This document shows, one piece after another, positions 47,697 through 55,365 of a stretch of 64,000 nucleotides of DNA (positions are counted from its first letter, which is position 1; every line of letters starts with the position of its first letter). Origin of the DNA: Catellatospora coxensis (GTDB taxonomy: Bacteria; Actinomycetota; Actinomycetes; Mycobacteriales; Micromonosporaceae); contig NZ_BONI01000025.1 of NCBI RefSeq assembly GCF_016862635.1, forward strand, positions 43,798 through 107,797. The letters are read 5' to 3'. The position numbers and the translations under genes are program-made. The notes under the pieces are model-generated. The model saw only the letters and a program-made list of their open reading frames with translations. It was not told the origin of the DNA and did no database searches.

Positions 47697-47841
47697 CCCA
47701 GGAGTCTCACACGGGCGCGCAACGGCACACCACGCAGCGGGTCCACATCAGATCAGGGTCACAGCCGGCCCCTCCCGGCGGTTCGCTGAGCCCGGGAGCA
47801 CCAGCGATCGGCGCGCTGCCTGGTGAGGCACACTTCGAGGT

Positions 47842-48468
47842 GTGACCGACGATCTCGACGCGGTGGCCGCGCTGCACGACCCGGTGCGCCGGGCGCTCTA
47901 CGACTATGTCGTCGCCCAGGGCCGGGCCGTCGGGCGCAACGAGGCGGCGCAGGAGGCCGGGGTTTCGCGTACCCTCGCGGCCTTCCACCTGGACAGGCTC
48001 GCCGAGGCCGGCCTGCTGGAGGTCGACTTCATGCGGTTGACCGAGGCCAGGCCCGGTCCGGGCGGCGGGCGTCCGGCCAAGGTCTACCGCCGGGCGCGGG
48101 CCGTGCGCAAGGTCACGCTGCCGCATCGTGACTACGAGCAGCTGGCGGCGCTGCTCGCCGAGGTGGTGCACGGCCTGGACGCGGACGACCGGGCGGTGGC
48201 GGTGGCGGCCGCCGCGGGCGAGCGGTTGCACGAGCCCGGCGGGTGGCTGGCGACGCTGCGCGAACGCGGCTACGAGCCCTATGCCGACGGCGACCGGGTG
48301 CGCCTGCGCAACTGTCCTTTCCGGCAGGTCGCCGAGGCGGAGCCGCTGCTCGTGTGTGCGATGAACCTGGCGCTGTGCAGGGGGATCGCGGGTGGCGACG
48401 CGAGCGCGGAGCTGGACCCGCGGCCGGGGGAGTGCTGCGTGTCCTTCTCTAAAAACAATACTCGTTGA
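47842..48468 (+). CDS. HTH transcription regulator with a C-terminal Cys cluster (SufR-like)
   Basis: The 208-residue protein starts at GTG 47842. An ArsR/MarR-like winged helix opens it (LHDPVRRALYDYVVAQG, VSRTLAAFHLDRLAEAGLL), followed by GGRPAKVYRRA. The C-terminal half carries NCPF, LLVCAMNLALCRGIA and GECCVSF, cysteines arranged as in SufR-like regulators that bind an iron-sulphur cluster. Cluster binding is inferred. The next gene (DUF3291) begins 32 bp later and its promoter-like TTGACA (48465-48470) overlaps the end of this gene, so they probably form one unit. Confidence 0.85.
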   Translation: MTDDLDAVAALHDPVRRALYDYVVAQGRAVGRNEAAQEAGVSRTLAAFHLDRLAEAGLLEVDFMRLTEARPGPGGGRPAKVYRRARAVRKVTLPHRDYEQLAALLAEVVHGLDADDRAVAVAAAAGERLHEPGGWLATLRERGYEPYADGDRVRLRNCPFRQVAEAEPLLVCAMNLALCRGIAGGDASAELDPRPGECCVSFSKNNTR

Positions 48469-48499
48469 CATAGAAGCGGCGGGATGGTCTGCTCGATCC

Positions 48500-48952
48500 A
48501 TGCATCTCGCGCAGCTCAACGTCGGGCGCCTGGTCGCGCCGATCGACGCCCCGGAAGTGGCCGAGTTCGTCGCGCTCCTGGAACCGATCAACGCGCTGGC
48601 CGACGCCGCGCCCGGGTTCGTGTGGCGGCTCAAGGAGTCCGAGACCGACTCGGCGGTGACCTACCGGCACGACTTCGGCGACGACCTGCTGATCAACATG
48701 TCGGTCTGGCGTACCCGGCAGGACCTGTGGGACTACGTGTACCGAACCCGTCACCTGGCCGTGCTGCAGCGGCGCCGGGAGTGGTTCCAGCGGTCGGTGG
48801 AGGTCCACAGCGTGATGTGGTGGGTCCCCGACGGGTGCCTGCCGACCGCCGCGGAGGGCATGGCACGCCTGGCGCTGCTCGGTGAGCGCGGTCCCGGGCC
48901 GGACGCGTTCACCTTCAAGGACTTCCGCGACCCGGTCGACGCGCCCGCCTGA
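48500..48952 (+). CDS. DUF3291 protein
   Basis: The 150-residue protein starts at ATG 48500. MHLAQLNVGRLVAP, VALLEPINALADAAPGFVWRLK and VWRTRQDLWDYVYRTRHL with RREWFQ are characteristic of DUF3291, a dimeric ferredoxin-like (ABM-type) fold. The likely function is small-molecule binding or a cofactor-free oxygenase-type reaction, neither proven. A short AT-rich stretch (48450-48475), with TTGACA, lies just upstream and may be the operator of the adjacent Cys-containing regulator. Confidence 0.85.
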   Translation: MHLAQLNVGRLVAPIDAPEVAEFVALLEPINALADAAPGFVWRLKESETDSAVTYRHDFGDDLLINMSVWRTRQDLWDYVYRTRHLAVLQRRREWFQRSVEVHSVMWWVPDGCLPTAAEGMARLALLGERGPGPDAFTFKDFRDPVDAPA

Positions 48953-49067
48953 TCGGGGCCGGACCGGCGAGCGCCGGCTCCGTGTGCCGATTTACGCCAG
49001 ATGTGCCTGAATCGGTCACTTCGACGGCCGAGTCAGGGCAGGGTGGTCGGCAGGGAGAGGAGCCGGG

Positions 49068-50675
49068 ATGGACAGGATTCTCGCCGACCAGACCAGGGCG
49101 GCCGGCAGTACCGTGGATCAGCTCGCACCCGCCGGAGGCACGACGCCGCCGGTCCGGCGCTGGGTCACCGAACGTGAGCGCTGGGCGGCCGCGATCGCCG
49201 AGCACGGCGTCGACTGGGACCACCCCCGATCGGTGCACTGGAACGCTGCCTGCGGCATCGACGCCGCCGCCGACTTCGCCGCCGTACGCCGCAGCGCGCG
49301 GACCTACGACGCCATCGCGCCCGCGTTCGCCGCGACCGCCCGCCACCGCGAGGACCGGGCCCGCACCGCCGAGGCCATGGGCGACCTGGTCACCGCGCGC
49401 GAGAACTACTTCATGGCGGCCGTGCACTGGAGCGCGGCCCAGTGGCCGGGCCACGCCGACGACGACGCCGGCCGGGGCCACCACGAGCGCAAACGCGCCT
49501 GCTACGCCCGCTACGCAGCGCTGGCCGACCACCACGTCGAAGCGGTGTCGATCCCGTTCCCCGGCACCCACCGCGGTTCGCTGCCGGCCTGGTTGCACCT
49601 GCCGCCCGGCCATACCGGCGGCCGCCTGCCCGTGGCCGTCGTGGTGCCGGACCTCGACAGCGCCAAGGAGGCGACGGTCGCCCTGCACGGCGACCGCTTC
49701 CTCAGCCGCGGCTTCGCCGTGCTCGCGATCGAGGGACCCGGCCAGTACGAGTGCGCGATGCTCGGCACCCACTTCAGCATGCCCGCCTGGGCGCAGGTCG
49801 GCCCGGCCTGCCTGGACTGGCTGGCCGGGCGCGCCGAACTCGACCCGGCACGGGTCGTGATCGCCGGCAGCGGCTTCGGCTCGTTCGCGGCGACCGTCGT
49901 GGCCGCCCACGAGCCCCGGCTCCGCGCCTGCGCGGTCATGGAGGTCCACCACGAACCGGGCTGGACGACCGTGTTCGAGCAGGCGTCCCCGGCCTACAAG
50001 ATGCGCTTCATGTACATGACCGGGCACACCGACGAGGCGGAGTTCGACCGGTTCACCCGCACGCTGACCTGGCAGGGGCGCGCGGAGCAGATCCGCATGC
50101 CGTACCTCGCGGTCGTCGGGGAGGACGACGAGCTCAGCCCGGTCGAGTGGACCCGCGCCCTGCTCGACGCGGTGCAGGGCCCCCGGCAGCTGGTGGTCTA
50201 TCAGGACTCGCCGCACCACATCGGCGGCGTGCCGTCGGCCCGGCTGGGACCGTCCCCGTCCGGCCTGGTCGCGGACTGGCTCGCGGCCCGGGTGCGCGGC
50301 GACGCCTTCCCGTCCGAGCAGTGGCTGATCGACGGCGACGGCCGGATCAACCGGGGGCCGCTGCCGGCAGCCGAGCCGGTGGAACCGCCGGCATCGGAGC
50401 GGCCCGTCGAAACGCCGCCGGCGACGCGGTCCGCGGAGCCACCGCCGGTACCGTCGGCCGCTCCGCCCGCCCCGGCCGCTCCGCCCGCGCTGTCCGCTGC
50501 GCCGCCGGCCCCGGTCGCTCCGCCCGCGAAGGCGAACGGCCGCGGTCGGGGGTCCCGCAAGAAGGGCGGCCAGGTTCCTGCCGGGGGCGACCACGCACAG
50601 CCGTCGATCCACCGTGAACCCGCCGCCGCCGGGTCGCGGAACCGAGGCAAGGTCCCCCGTGGACCCTCGTCCTGA
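49068..50675 (+). CDS. Alpha/beta hydrolase (FrsA/DHPON-hydrolase-like) with a Pro/Ala-rich tail
   Basis: The 535-residue protein starts at ATG 49068, behind GGAGAGGAG. An N-terminal helical lid region (about 1-170) precedes an alpha/beta hydrolase core (about 170-420) with VVIAGSGFGSFAATVV as the nucleophile region, VGEDDELSP as the acid region and YQDSPHHIGG at the His position. The elbow reads AGSGFG instead of GxSxGG, so activity is uncertain. The last 110 residues are a low-complexity Pro/Ala/Glu tail ending in basic segments (GRGRGSRKKGG). This tail is not part of the family and may be a surface or nucleic-acid anchor. Confidence 0.8.
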   Translation: MDRILADQTRAAGSTVDQLAPAGGTTPPVRRWVTERERWAAAIAEHGVDWDHPRSVHWNAACGIDAAADFAAVRRSARTYDAIAPAFAATARHREDRARTAEAMGDLVTARENYFMAAVHWSAAQWPGHADDDAGRGHHERKRACYARYAALADHHVEAVSIPFPGTHRGSLPAWLHLPPGHTGGRLPVAVVVPDLDSAKEATVALHGDRFLSRGFAVLAIEGPGQYECAMLGTHFSMPAWAQVGPACLDWLAGRAELDPARVVIAGSGFGSFAATVVAAHEPRLRACAVMEVHHEPGWTTVFEQASPAYKMRFMYMTGHTDEAEFDRFTRTLTWQGRAEQIRMPYLAVVGEDDELSPVEWTRALLDAVQGPRQLVVYQDSPHHIGGVPSARLGPSPSGLVADWLAARVRGDAFPSEQWLIDGDGRINRGPLPAAEPVEPPASERPVETPPATRSAEPPPVPSAAPPAPAAPPALSAAPPAPVAPPAKANGRGRGSRKKGGQVPAGGDHAQPSIHREPAAAGSRNRGKVPRGPSS

Positions 50676-50709
50676 CCGTGATGTCGGCGGGGCTGGCTAT
50701 CCTGGCGCG

Positions 50710-50997
50710 ATGGACCTGGAGTTCAGCGGTGAGATCTGGTTCTGGCGAGGCCCCGCCCCCTGGTACTTCGTGACCGTGCCCGACGAGCACTGCCCGGCGC
50801 TCGAAGACGCGTCGTCGCAGGTCAGCTACGGCTGGGGCATGATCCCGGTGACCGCCCGGATCGGCACGACCGGCTGGACCACCTCGCTGTTCCCCAAGGA
50901 CGGGCGCTACATCGTGCCCGTCAAGGCGGTGGTGCGCCGGGCCGAGCAGCTCGACGCCGGTGACACGGTGACGGTCCGGCTCAACGTCGACGCTTGA
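50710..50997 (+). CDS. DUF1905 protein
   Basis: The 95-residue protein starts at ATG 50710 (MDLEFSGEIWFWRGPAPWYF). It shows the complete DUF1905 pattern: WFWRGPAPWYFVTVPDE, YGWGMIPVTARIG, WTTSLFPKDGRYIVPVKAVV. The fold is a small beta-barrel of unknown function. The ending (DTVTVRLNVDA) is complete. It is followed 51 bp later by a dihydrofolate-reductase-fold gene on the same strand. Confidence 0.88.
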   Translation: MDLEFSGEIWFWRGPAPWYFVTVPDEHCPALEDASSQVSYGWGMIPVTARIGTTGWTTSLFPKDGRYIVPVKAVVRRAEQLDAGDTVTVRLNVDA

Positions 50998-51048
50998 GAT
51001 TCCGGCCCGGACCGATGACTTCCGGGCCTCCGGCTCGTCATCACGGGT

Positions 51049-51663
51049 ATGAGATTGACACTCACGGAGTTCGTGACCCTCGACGGCGTCTACCAGGGTC
51101 CGGGCGGCCCGGAGGAGGACACCGCCGACGGCTTCCGGCACGGCGGCTGGGTGGTGCCGTTCTTCGAGGACACCCTGGGCGAGTTCATCACCGGTGTCTT
51201 CGGCGAGGTCGACGCGTTCCTGCTCGGCCGGCGCACCTACGACATCTTCGCCGAGGCCTGGCCGAAGTCCACCGACCCGGCCGACCCGATCGCGAAGGCC
51301 CTCAACACGCTGCCGAAGTACGTCGCGTCACGCACGCTGACCAGCCCGGACTGGCACAACAGCACGGTCCTCGGTGGGGACGTGGTGGCCGAGGTCGCCA
51401 AGCTCAAGGAGCAGCCCGGCCGCGAGCTGCAGATCCATGGCAGCGGCGCGCTCGCGCAGACCCTGTTCGACGCGGGCCTGATCGACATGATCCGGCTCAT
51501 CGTGTTCCCGGTCGTGCTCGGCTCGGGGCTACGGCTGTTCGCCGAGGGGCGTACGCCGTCGAGCTTCCGGCTGGCCGATCTCAGGTCGACGCCGACCGGC
51601 GTGACGGTGCAGACCCTGGAACTTGCCGGGGTGCCGGCGTACGGCTCGATGACGGTCGAGTGA
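51049..51663 (+). CDS. Dihydrofolate-reductase-fold (RibD C-terminal-like) protein
   Basis: The 204-residue protein starts at ATG 51049. It contains the RibD_C/DHFR-like features LTLTEFVTLDGVYQGPGG, FLLGRRTYDIFAEAW and ELQIHGSGALAQTLFDAGLID, ending with LFAEGRTPSSFRL. Such proteins are common as stand-alone NADPH-binding reductases of unknown substrate. The two glycine-rich segments are intact. The next gene is convergent across a strong hairpin. Confidence 0.9.
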   Translation: MRLTLTEFVTLDGVYQGPGGPEEDTADGFRHGGWVVPFFEDTLGEFITGVFGEVDAFLLGRRTYDIFAEAWPKSTDPADPIAKALNTLPKYVASRTLTSPDWHNSTVLGGDVVAEVAKLKEQPGRELQIHGSGALAQTLFDAGLIDMIRLIVFPVVLGSGLRLFAEGRTPSSFRLADLRSTPTGVTVQTLELAGVPAYGSMTVE

Positions 51664-51671
51664 CGCGCAGG

Positions 51672-51707
51672 CCGGGGCAGGCCCGCTGTGCGGGCGGGCC
51701 GCCCCGG
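51672..51707. terminator. Two-part bidirectional terminator
   Basis: An outer 7-bp stem (51672-51678 with 51701-51707) encloses an inner 6-bp stem (51681-51686 with 51690-51695). It separates two converging genes. Confidence 0.7.
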
Positions 51708-52565
51708 TCAGCGGCGGCGCAGTTCGAGGAAGCGGTAGCTGAGCAGGTCGTGGATGAGCGCCCACTGCAGCGCGTCGCCGCCGACCAGTGACTGCCAGTA
51801 CAGGCCGGTCGGGCGGAACACGCGGCCCGCCGCCAGCAGCGCGCTGATCCAGCGGTCGCGCGGGCGGCGCAGTTCGAGGTACGGGGTGAGGTCGAGGTCG
51901 CGGACCAGTTCCAGGCCGTGCGCGGCGGCCGCGGTGCGCACCTGGCCGACCGTCAGCAGCGAGCCCACGTGCCAGCCGGTGCGGAACTCCGCCATCCGCC
52001 GGGCCGCCTTCGGCGAGTCGGGCGTGGCCGCGGAGGTGAGGAAGTCGTCGCATACCACCAGCCTGCCGCCGGGGCGCAGGGTGCGGGCCGCCTCGCGGAA
52101 GTAGCCGTCGGCGTCGGGGCTGTGGATGAACGCCTCGATGGAGAAGGCCAGGTCGGCGGTCCCGGCCAGGTCCTCGGGCACGGCCAGGAAGTCGCCCTCC
52201 CGGCAGCGCACCCGCTCGGCCAGGCCGGCCTCGGCGATCAGCTCGGTGGCCCGCGCCGCCTGCGCCGGGCTGATGGTGATGCCCTCGCCGGTCAGGTCGG
52301 TCTGCCCCGCCAGGTACAGCAGGCTCGCGCCGAGCCCGCAGCCCAGGTCCACTACGGACGGTCGGGCCAGGTCCGGCGGCAGCGTGTCGAGCAGCAGCTC
52401 GTCGACGTGGTGGAAGGCCTGCGCCCGGGTCGCCACACCGGGACCCCAGACGGCGCGGTGGATGGACGCGCCGCCCTGCCCGAGCCGCTCGAAAGCGGCG
52501 GCGTTGTTGTCGTAGTAACGGCGCACCCGCTCAGTGCCCGCCGCCGTATCCGCCTGGGAGGTCAT
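51708..52565 (-). CDS. SAM-dependent methyltransferase
   Basis: The 285-residue protein starts at ATG 52565. SVVDLGCGLGASLLYLA is motif I; EGITISPAQAARA and a Asp/Ser-rich motif (FSIEAFIHSPDADGYF, LRPGGRLVVCDDF) follow as in cyclopropane-synthase/ubiquinone-methylase-like methyltransferases. The N-terminal YYDNNAAAFERLGQG supports that group. It lies upstream of an MFS gene on the same strand but with a hairpin between. Natural-product tailoring is possible but not shown. Confidence 0.88.
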   Translation of the reverse strand: MTSQADTAAGTERVRRYYDNNAAAFERLGQGGASIHRAVWGPGVATRAQAFHHVDELLLDTLPPDLARPSVVDLGCGLGASLLYLAGQTDLTGEGITISPAQAARATELIAEAGLAERVRCREGDFLAVPEDLAGTADLAFSIEAFIHSPDADGYFREAARTLRPGGRLVVCDDFLTSAATPDSPKAARRMAEFRTGWHVGSLLTVGQVRTAAAAHGLELVRDLDLTPYLELRRPRDRWISALLAAGRVFRPTGLYWQSLVGGDALQWALIHDLLSYRFLELRRR

Positions 52566-52686
52566 GGCCGCTTACTGTAAACGCTCGCGCCTGTTCCCGC
52601 GCGACGGCGAAGGCTCCGCTTCGCTTGCACCGCAGGCGATTCCGTCGATGCCGCGCCGTTCGTCTGCCGGCGGTTGCGCTGCGTTC

Positions 52687-52734
52687 TCCGGGGAACTGCA
52701 CGAATGAGCGGGTCGATACGTGCAGTTCCCCGGA
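52687..52734. terminator. Hairpin terminator before the MFS gene end
   Basis: A perfect 16-bp stem (52687-52702 with 52719-52734) with a 16-base loop lies just past the MFS stop (on the minus strand). Confidence 0.82.
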
Positions 52735-52739
52735 AACCG

Positions 52740-53990
52740 TCAGGCGAGCACGGCGTCGGTGCGGCGCAGGCGGAGTTGGGTGAGCAGGCCGGTGGCGGCG
52801 ATGAGGACGGCGATGGCGCTGTAGGCGAGGACGGTGGGCAGCAGGCCGACGGAGACTACGCTCTGCCCGGCGATGATCAGGGGCAGGCCGAAGGACAGGT
52901 AGGCGACCAGGAACACCGCGGCGAACAGGCCGCCGCGCTGGTGCGGCTGGGCGTGCGGGCCGACCAGGCGCAGCGCGCCGCCGAACGACGCGCCGAAGCC
53001 GAGGCCGCTGACGATCGCGCCGAGCCAGACCACGGGCAGCAGGCCCGCGGCGATGCCGGCCGCGACGACCAGCGTGCCGGTGAGCACCCCGGCGCTGCCG
53101 AGCACCGTGGCGCGGCGGCCGTGGAAGCGGCCGGTCACGATGCCCGCGACCGCGGCCGCGCCCGGGGCCAGGAACGCGGTCGCGCCGTTGAGCAGGCCGC
53201 TGTCGAGGTGGAAGACGCCGCGCACGATGGTCGGCCCGAGGCCCATGAACAGGCCGGCCATCATCCAGGCCGACAGGTGTACGGGCACCGCGGCGGCGAA
53301 CTCGCGCCGGGCCGGGTGCGGCACGGTGACCCGCGGCACGAGCGAGCCCAGCGCGCCGGGCCGGCGTGCGGACGTCTCGGCGGACAGGTAGAGCACGACC
53401 GCGCCGATCGCCATGATCACGGTCAGCGTGCTGAACACGATCACGTTGGCGGAGTGGGTGAACTGGACCGCGACGCCGGTGAGCAGCGCGCCCAGGCCGA
53501 GGCCGCCGGCCGGGGCGACGCTGCCGATCAGCGAGCCCCAGCGGCGGTGCCGCGGCGGGGCCAGCTCCAGCAGCGAGGCGGTGAACGCGCTGCTGGCCGC
53601 GCCGGTGGCCAGGCCCTGCACGACGCGGGCGGCGATGACCCAGCCGAGGTTCGGCGCGAACACGAACATGACCATGGAGACCAGCTCGACCAGCAGCGCG
53701 CCGATCAGCACCGGTCGCCGGCCGACGTGGTCGGACAGCGAGCCGGCCACCAGCAGGGCGGCGAGCAGCGCGAACGCGTACGCGGCGAAGGCGACCGTGA
53801 GCATGGACGGCGCAAAGCCCCATTGCCGCTGAAACAGGACGAGCAGCGGGGTGGGTGCGCCCGCGGCCAGGTAGAGCGACCCGAACGCGAGCGCGGCGCC
53901 GGTGAAGGCGACGGTCGGCGACAGCGGCCGCCGGGCGGTCCGGGCGGAGTGGCGGGGCAGGTAGGGCGTGGCCCGCTCGGCGATGGTCAT
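52740..53990 (-). CDS. MFS transporter, TetR-controlled
   Basis: The 416-residue, 12-helix protein starts at ATG 53990, behind AGGGAG. Motif A is present as GSLSDHVGRRP, and LFQRQWGFAPSMLTVAFAAYAFALLAALL fills helices 1-2. The N-terminus has a short basic cytoplasmic extension. The likely role is efflux of a small compound. A TetR regulator is divergent 102 bp away, with two copies of an operator-like repeat in the gap, so the exporter is probably induced by the compound it removes. Confidence 0.9.
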   Translation of the reverse strand: MTIAERATPYLPRHSARTARRPLSPTVAFTGAALAFGSLYLAAGAPTPLLVLFQRQWGFAPSMLTVAFAAYAFALLAALLVAGSLSDHVGRRPVLIGALLVELVSMVMFVFAPNLGWVIAARVVQGLATGAASSAFTASLLELAPPRHRRWGSLIGSVAPAGGLGLGALLTGVAVQFTHSANVIVFSTLTVIMAIGAVVLYLSAETSARRPGALGSLVPRVTVPHPARREFAAAVPVHLSAWMMAGLFMGLGPTIVRGVFHLDSGLLNGATAFLAPGAAAVAGIVTGRFHGRRATVLGSAGVLTGTLVVAAGIAAGLLPVVWLGAIVSGLGFGASFGGALRLVGPHAQPHQRGGLFAAVFLVAYLSFGLPLIIAGQSVVSVGLLPTVLAYSAIAVLIAATGLLTQLRLRRTDAVLA

Positions 53991-54003
53991 GACGTGCGCT
54001 CCC

Positions 54004-54026
54004 TAAAGCAAAGATCATTGCGTTTA
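54004..54026. promoter_or_regulatory. Operator copy 1 of the TetR/MFS pair
   Basis: A 23-bp imperfect palindrome with outer arms TAAAGCAA and TTGCGTTTA around AGATCA. It lies close to the MFS start, where a repressor would block its promoter. It matches the copy at 54059 at 17 of 23 positions. Confidence 0.6.
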
Positions 54027-54058
54027 CGTCCAGGCGACCGTAGTCTCAGCGCGGAAGT

Positions 54059-54081
54059 TAAAGCAAATATTTCTGCGTTAG
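54059..54081. promoter_or_regulatory. Operator copy 2 of the TetR/MFS pair
   Basis: TAAAGCAAATATTTCTGCGT and the following TAG repeat the first operator in the same orientation, exactly 55 bp away. It lies 11 bases before the regulator start, so the regulator probably represses itself. Confidence 0.6.
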
Positions 54082-54091
54082 AGTGGGAGTC

Positions 54092-54640
54092 ATGTCTGCC
54101 ACACCCAGCCCCGCCCGGCGCACCGGCGGCCGCAGCGCCGCCGTGCTGGCCGCGGTGCGCTCCGCCGTCGAGGAACTGGTGCAGGAGCGCGGCAGCGGCC
54201 AGGTGACCATCCCGATGGTCGCCGAGCGCGCCGGGGTCAACCCGACCAGCATCTACCGCCGCTGGGGCGACGCCCCGTCGATGATCAACGATCTCGCGAC
54301 GTACCGGATCTCGCCGGATCGGCCCCTGCCCGACACCGGTGACCTGCGCGAGGACCTGACCCGCTGGGCGCAGGAGATCATCGAGCACTTCCGGCAGCCG
54401 GCCGCCGCGGCGCTGCTGCGCGGCGGGGCGGCCGCGGCCGGGGCAGGCGACTCGGACTGCCTGCGCAACCGGCGGGCCGAGGCCACCCTGCTGATCGAGC
54501 GGGACGGCGGCGAGGTGCCCGTCGAGGAGGTCATCGACCATGTCATCGCGCCGATCGTCTACCGGGTGCTGTTCCGGCCCTGGACCCTCGACGACGAACT
54601 CGCTCCGGCCCTGGTGGGGCGCCTGTTCGCCGGTCGCTGA
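54092..54640 (+). CDS. TetR-family repressor
   Basis: The 182-residue protein starts at ATG 54092 with GTGGGAG upstream. The N-terminal HTH (about 20-65; VQERGSGQVTIPMVAERAGVNPTSIYRRWGD) is of the TetR type. The C-terminal domain (EDLTRWAQEIIEHFRQPAAAALL, YRVLFRPW) forms the ligand pocket and dimer face. It is divergent from the MFS exporter, with two matched operator repeats between, and most likely senses the exported compound. Confidence 0.92.
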   Translation: MSATPSPARRTGGRSAAVLAAVRSAVEELVQERGSGQVTIPMVAERAGVNPTSIYRRWGDAPSMINDLATYRISPDRPLPDTGDLREDLTRWAQEIIEHFRQPAAAALLRGGAAAAGAGDSDCLRNRRAEATLLIERDGGEVPVEEVIDHVIAPIVYRVLFRPWTLDDELAPALVGRLFAGR

Positions 54641-54732
54641 CCGGCCATCCGATCACGACAGTGGAGATCGGAACGAATTGCTTCGTACCGCGGTCTATCC
54701 GGCTGAGGTCCGGAGGAGTATCGTCATAGACG

Positions 54733-54764
54733 TCCCCGCCGACTTCCCCCGTGGTCGGCGGGGA
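54733..54764. terminator. Hairpin, probable terminator of the TetR gene
   Basis: A 10-bp stem (54734-54743 with 54754-54763, extended by one pair) with a 10-base loop, about 90 bp after the regulator and before the sigma-B-like promoter. Confidence 0.55.
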
Positions 54765-54782
54765 TCCTTCGTCTCCGCAGCG

Positions 54783-54807
54783 GTTTACGGCCGTGCCCCG
54801 CGGGTAT
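54783..54807 (+). promoter_or_regulatory. Sigma-B-type stress promoter
   Basis: GTTT (54783-54786) and GGGTAT (54802-54807) are separated by 15 bp, the consensus for actinobacterial sigma-B-like promoters. They precede the membrane protein gene by 53 bp. TTGACA at 54828-54833 is nearby but has no convincing -10. Confidence 0.6.
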
Positions 54808-54860
54808 CTGCGGCCCGTCACCACGAATTGACACCGCTGTCGGCACGCAGGAGGACAACG

Positions 54861-55310
54861 ATGATGCTGCTCGGATTGCTGCTGGTCCTCGGCCTGGCCG
54901 GACTGGCGCTCGTGGCCTTCATGGACAATGACGGCCTGTTCACCACGTCGGCGGGCGCGGTCGAGCTGTTCGGCTACACCTTCTCTCCCACGGTCGGCGA
55001 GGTCTTCCTCATCGGCACGGCCGCCGGTGCGCTGTTCCTCGTCGGGCTGTTCATGCTCTTCAGCGGGGCCGGCCGGCGCGCCCGCCGAAGGATGGCGGCC
55101 CGCCGGGAACTGGCCGCGCAGCGGGCCGAGAACCTCGCCCTGAAGCGCAAGCACGACACCATCGCCACGGAACTGGCCGCGCAGCGGGCCGCCGAGGCGG
55201 GCGCGGCCGACGCCGAGCGGGAGGTCGAGGCCGCTCGGGCGGCCCGCGACGCCAAGCTCGCCCGCGACGGCGCCGAAGCCGAGGCGGACGAGCGGCTGTC
55301 CACCCGGTAA
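54861..55310 (+). CDS. Small two-helix membrane protein with a cytoplasmic coiled coil
   Basis: The 149-residue protein starts at ATG 54861, behind GAGGA. Two membrane helices (LLGLLLVLGLAGLALVAF and VFLIGTAAGALFLVGLFML) flank a short loop. The C-terminal 75 residues are a charged helix, probably a coiled coil (RRMAARRELAAQRAENLALK, EREVEAARAARDAKLARDG). No family is firmly recognised; the layout resembles LapA-like envelope proteins. The sigma-B-type promoter upstream predicts induction under osmotic or general stress. Confidence 0.75.
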   Translation: MMLLGLLLVLGLAGLALVAFMDNDGLFTTSAGAVELFGYTFSPTVGEVFLIGTAAGALFLVGLFMLFSGAGRRARRRMAARRELAAQRAENLALKRKHDTIATELAAQRAAEAGAADAEREVEAARAARDAKLARDGAEAEADERLSTR

Positions 55311-55320
55311 CCGCGCCGAA

Positions 55321-55362
55321 CCGCCGGGGCCGCGACACCGATCCGGGTGGCGGCCCCGGCGG
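55321..55362. terminator. Bidirectional hairpin terminator
   Basis: A perfect 13-bp stem (55321-55333 with 55350-55362) with a 16-base loop, between converging genes. Confidence 0.8.
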
Positions 55363-55365
55363 CGT

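Noticed and set aside
54828..54833. TTGACA as a vegetative -35 for the small membrane gene
   Set aside because: No -10 lies at the expected distance before the start at 54861, and a better sigma-B-type promoter is upstream.
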